This document shows, one piece after another, positions 7,400 through 9,247 of a DNA stretch of 9,247 bases (position 1 is the stretch's first letter; each line of letters starts with the position of its first letter). This DNA comes from CAYHZL01 sp964361075. GTDB taxonomy: Bacteria; Bacteroidota; Ignavibacteria; UBA10030; UBA8401. Both the position numbers and the translations under genes were made by a program. The notes under the pieces are model-generated. The model saw only the letters and a list, made by a program, of their open reading frames with translations. It searched no databases and was not told the origin of the DNA. The stretch is from assembly GCA_964361075.1 (NCBI GenBank), contig CAYHZL010000145.1, positions 1-9,247 of the forward strand, written 5' to 3'.

Positions 7400-7987
7400 T
7401 TATTGTTGTGATGCCCGCACTACCATCGAAGTAAGATACGACTGCGCTAACAATCCCCAAAAAATAACGAACGGCCATCCTACAATTAACGACATCCATC
7501 CAAGTGTAATTGTGGCAGTAAGCAATACGAGCGAGAGTGTGGATGTGAGAATAAAGAGCAGTGCATTTTTTTTTGCGATCGAAAAAAGAGCAAACACATC
7601 AAAACAAGATTTGAACGATGATGTTCTCACATATTGAGCAAAAAGCAACGGTGCGATATAAAATAAAATTACATATTCAATTCTAATGCTTCCGTATGTG
7701 GTGATGTGAATTGAGCGTTCAATAAGAAAAAAAAATCCGCTGTAGATAAGAATTGCTCCGCCAAGTTTAATCCCATCGGAAAGGAAATCCAAACTTTTTT
7801 TCCATTCAGGAAGTACGTCTTCATTCCGCAAAATTCTTCTCACGGTTTCCACTTGATATCCGATGATAAAAAAGAATCCGATACCAAAAAACGCAAGAAA
7901 CAAATAAAAAACTCCGACAAAGACTTTCCAAAACCAATCTTCATCCTTAAACATGTATGAAAACGACTGAGCGAGTTCTTCTTTCAT
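7400..7987 (-). CDS. DUF4013-type integral membrane protein
   Basis: 195 residues from the ATG at 7987-7985, with four or five hydrophobic helices (about 19-43, 73-89, 103-119, 141-159 and 161-181). The N-terminal part, an acidic-aromatic start (FKDEDWFWK) followed by GYQVETVRRILRNEDVLPEW (43-62) and DGIKLGG, fits the DUF4013 pattern as I remember it. The family's function is not established. The frame stays open a further 31 residues upstream, but that part is poor in family features and covers the palindrome at 8027. No clear SD is present at the chosen start. The gene is convergent with trmH (4 nt between stop codons, no terminator between them) and divergent from the recombinase gene. Confidence 0.8.
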   Translation of the reverse strand: MKEELAQSFSYMFKDEDWFWKVFVGVFYLFLAFFGIGFFFIIGYQVETVRRILRNEDVLPEWKKSLDFLSDGIKLGGAILIYSGFFFLIERSIHITTYGSIRIEYVILFYIAPLLFAQYVRTSSFKSCFDVFALFSIAKKNALLFILTSTLSLVLLTATITLGWMSLIVGWPFVIFWGLLAQSYLTSMVVRASQQ

Positions 7988-8026
7988 TGTAATTTCGAGA
8001 TTGCTTTCTGTTACTGCGAAAAAATG

Positions 8027-8042
8027 TTGTACAAATGTACAA
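8027..8042. promoter_or_regulatory. Perfect 16-nt palindrome in the divergent intergenic region, possible operator
   Basis: TTGTACAAATGTACAA is a perfect 7-2-7 inverted repeat, 40 nt upstream of the DUF4013-type gene start and 84 nt upstream of the recombinase start. Its core TACAAATGTA fits the TACAnnTGTA pattern bound by CopY/BlaI/MecI-type repressors. No such repressor is encoded in this window, so an operator role is inference. Confidence 0.4.
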
Positions 8043-8125
8043 TAAAAGTAAGCAAAAGAAAACAGTCGTTCCCAAAGCACTTCGTTGATTATGGTTCAGC
8101 TTTTTTTTACCTTTTCGTACACTAT

Positions 8126-9025
8126 ATGAAACAAAAACGTCAGCAGTCGCTTACAATATCTTCAAAAAAATTAAGCGCGTATCACAAAGAATACGTGCAA
8201 CAATTGCAGCTCAGCACTCCGGAAACTCGCGGAACGTACGAGCGCTCGCTGCGGGAATTTTTTCGATGGTACCCTCACGATGGAAAATTCCGTTTTCGTA
8301 CGGATGACGTTGAACGTTACAAAAAATTTTTATTTTCAAAACGAAAACTTTCGCCGGCATCAGTAACGACATATATAACGTCGTTACGGCGTTTTTGTAA
8401 ATTTTTGGTAGCGAAAAACGTATTGAAAGAAAATCCTGCGAAGGGTGTGCGATGGATTCCTCGCTCGTCTCAACACACGCGCGAAATATTAACGCAGGAA
8501 GAAGTGAAGCAAGTGCTGCTTTCCGTTGAACGCGCGGATGAACGCGGCTATCGGGATTATGCTGTTATAAAAATTATGTTGGTGTGCGGGCTTTCGGAAA
8601 TTGAATTAGTGCGCGCGAATATTGAGGATGTGAAAATCAGCGGCAACAAAGTGTCGTTTTGTTTTCAGAGCAAAGGAAAGAAAACAAAAGATACAGAAAT
8701 AGTTTTACCGTACGAAGTGCGTGAAGCTTTTTTGGGATATCTTTCTTTTCGAAAAGATGCCGATGGTGAAGAGCCGCTCTTTATGAGCGCTGGAAACAGA
8801 ACGCGCGGCGAACGAATGACAACGCGCGGCATTCGTGACAGAATAAATATGTATCTCGAAAATTCCGGTGTAAAACAGGGACGTGCGCGACGACTTACTG
8901 CATTTTCGCTCCGACACACAGCTATTGCAATGATGGCGGAAAGCGGCGCGAGCATTGAAGAAATTCAATCAAAGTTCCGCATCAAGAAAACAGAAACAGT
9001 GATGTTGTACTTAAAAAATAAATAA
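8126..9025 (+). CDS. Tyrosine-recombinase-fold protein with degenerate active site
   Basis: 299 residues, the length of XerC/XerD. The N-terminal half (about 15-105) is a SAM-like core-binding domain (YERSLREFFRWY, SPASVTTYITSLRRFCKFLV, ENPAKGVRWI). The C-terminal half has the catalytic-domain layout, but not all its residues. At the first Arg position (normally TGLRxxEL) it reads CGLSEIEL, giving Ser157. At the HxLR box it reads FSLRHT, so the first His is Phe260 while Arg263 stays. At the LGH position it reads FRI (Ile286). Lys183, Arg263 and the nucleophile Tyr295 are kept. A classic enzyme would use all six, so strand exchange is doubtful, although DNA binding is likely. Only four residues follow the tyrosine. 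The start at 8126 lacks an SD, and an in-frame ATG at 8024 gives an unlikely 34-residue extension. Not associated with an integron, phage or transposon gene here. Confidence 0.85.
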   Translation: MKQKRQQSLTISSKKLSAYHKEYVQQLQLSTPETRGTYERSLREFFRWYPHDGKFRFRTDDVERYKKFLFSKRKLSPASVTTYITSLRRFCKFLVAKNVLKENPAKGVRWIPRSSQHTREILTQEEVKQVLLSVERADERGYRDYAVIKIMLVCGLSEIELVRANIEDVKISGNKVSFCFQSKGKKTKDTEIVLPYEVREAFLGYLSFRKDADGEEPLFMSAGNRTRGERMTTRGIRDRINMYLENSGVKQGRARRLTAFSLRHTAIAMMAESGASIEEIQSKFRIKKTETVMLYLKNK

Positions 9026-9164
9026 GGGCATCTCTAAAAACTCAAAAAGAATTGTCATTGCGAGCTGTTCTTTGGCGAAGCAATCTCGTTTTTTCTTTTT
9101 AATTGAAAGATTGCTTCGGTCGCTTCGCTCCCTCGCAATGACGACGATGTTTTTAGAGATGCCC
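9026..9164. mobile_element. Nested inverted-repeat element, MITE-like
   Basis: The 139-nt element has perfect 15-nt terminal inverted repeats, GGGCATCTCTAAAAA (9026-9040) and TTTTTAGAGATGCCC (9150-9164). Within it sits the second copy of the GTCATTGCGAG repeat. ATAA occurs immediately on both sides (9022-9025 and 9165-9168), as a 4-nt target duplication would. The left ATAA includes the TAA stop of the recombinase gene. No transposase is encoded. Its strong foldback could also act as a transcription end for the recombinase gene. The flank is A/T-rich, so the 4-nt match alone is weak proof. Confidence 0.6.
9054..9142. repeat. Dispersed inverted repeat, copy 2 (GTCATTGCGAG type)
   Basis: Perfect 11-nt ends GTCATTGCGAG (9054-9064) and CTCGCAATGAC (9132-9142), identical to those at 3187-3296. 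The inner part has GCAATCT (9080-9086) against AGATTGC (9108-9114) and the shared block AAAGATTGCTTCGG. At 89 nt it is 21 nt shorter than copy 1 and lacks the extra 24-nt palindrome. Here it is enclosed by an outer inverted repeat that copy 1 lacks. Confidence 0.8.
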
Positions 9165-9202
9165 ATAAGTAATTGCTCAGCGAAAACAACCCCACCCTTT
9201 AT

Positions 9203-9223
9203 CCCTCCCCTTTTAGGGGAGGG
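9203..9223. repeat. GC-rich hairpin CCCTCCCC/GGGGAGGG
   Basis: Perfect 8-bp stem, CCCTCCCC at 9203-9210 and GGGGAGGG at 9216-9223, around the loop TTTTA. It stands out from the A/T-rich surroundings and is followed by AATTTTC. Hairpins of this kind recur between genes in related genomes as I remember them. It could be a terminator or part of another dispersed repeat that runs past the window end. Together with the element at 9026-9164 it fills the gene-free end of the window. Confidence 0.5.
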
Positions 9224-9247
9224 AATTTTCTCCCCCAGTGCCGAAGG

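Noticed and set aside
7380..7637. Open frame on the + strand after trmH (85 codons)
   Set aside because: It lies wholly opposite the DUF4013-type membrane gene, has no SD and no recognisable features.
8024..8125. 34-residue N-terminal extension of the recombinase
   Set aside because: It covers the palindrome and intergenic DNA, has unlikely composition (SAFFYLFVHY) and is not needed for the domain. The absence of an SD at 8126 leaves slight doubt.
8363..8387. Perfect 8-bp inverted repeat GTAACGAC / GTCGTTAC with a 9-nt spacer inside the recombinase gene, resembling a recombination core site
   Set aside because: It encodes an ordinary part of the core-binding domain. About one such repeat is expected by chance in a window this size, and no second copy was found.
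9026..9164. Integron attC site or CRISPR-like structure next to the recombinase
   Set aside because: No integron integrase-specific region, no cassette genes and no repeated spacer pattern. The element is a simple nested palindrome of a dispersed type.

Overview
The window is about 40% G+C by eye and carries ten protein-coding loci, eight of them on the + strand in one long run from 28 to 7395. The style of the histidine kinase (multi-membrane sensor with the YRLFDVDVILNRS motif, then GAF, HisKA and HATPase), the envelope proteins and the two copies of a GTCATTGCGAG...CTCGCAATGAC repeat suggest a bacterium of the Bacteroidota/Chlorobiota side. The Ignavibacteria and relatives are my best guess. 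Strong Shine-Dalgarno (SD) sites on several genes argue against a typical Bacteroidia genome. The taxonomic call is inference from style, not from a marker gene.

Layout. (1) 28-3172: a two-component system, a large membrane histidine kinase followed 4 nt later by an OmpR/PhoB-type response regulator. (2) 3173-3479: an intergenic stretch holding one copy of the dispersed inverted repeat and a good sigma70-like promoter. (3) 3480-5964: a tight three-gene envelope cassette made of an outer-membrane beta-barrel protein with Sm/SH3-like modules, a small exported protein with the same kind of module plus two membrane helices, and a lipoprotein. It ends in a short hairpin. (4) 6034-7395: a TPR-like cytoplasmic protein, a truncated EamA/DMT transporter remnant, and trmH (tRNA Gm18 2'-O-methyltransferase), whose SD lies inside the remnant. 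(5) 7400-7987 on the - strand: a DUF4013-type membrane protein convergent with trmH. (6) 8126-9025: a tyrosine-recombinase-fold protein that keeps the tyrosine, one arginine and a lysine but has lost three of the other catalytic residues. A 16-nt perfect palindrome lies between it and the divergent DUF4013 gene. (7) 9026-9247: no gene. A nested inverted-repeat element starts directly after the recombinase stop codon, followed by a GC-rich hairpin.

How the parts fit. The kinase and regulator should form one signalling unit. The three exported proteins are probably one operon driven from the promoter near 3390 and work at the cell envelope, but their function is unknown. The rest looks like ordinary housekeeping plus signs of genome turnover (decayed transporter, degenerate recombinase, MITE-like repeats). 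I do not see a defence system, CRISPR array, prophage or RNA gene. The most unusual items are the degenerate recombinase, the palindromic element abutting its stop codon, and the shared modules in the envelope cassette.
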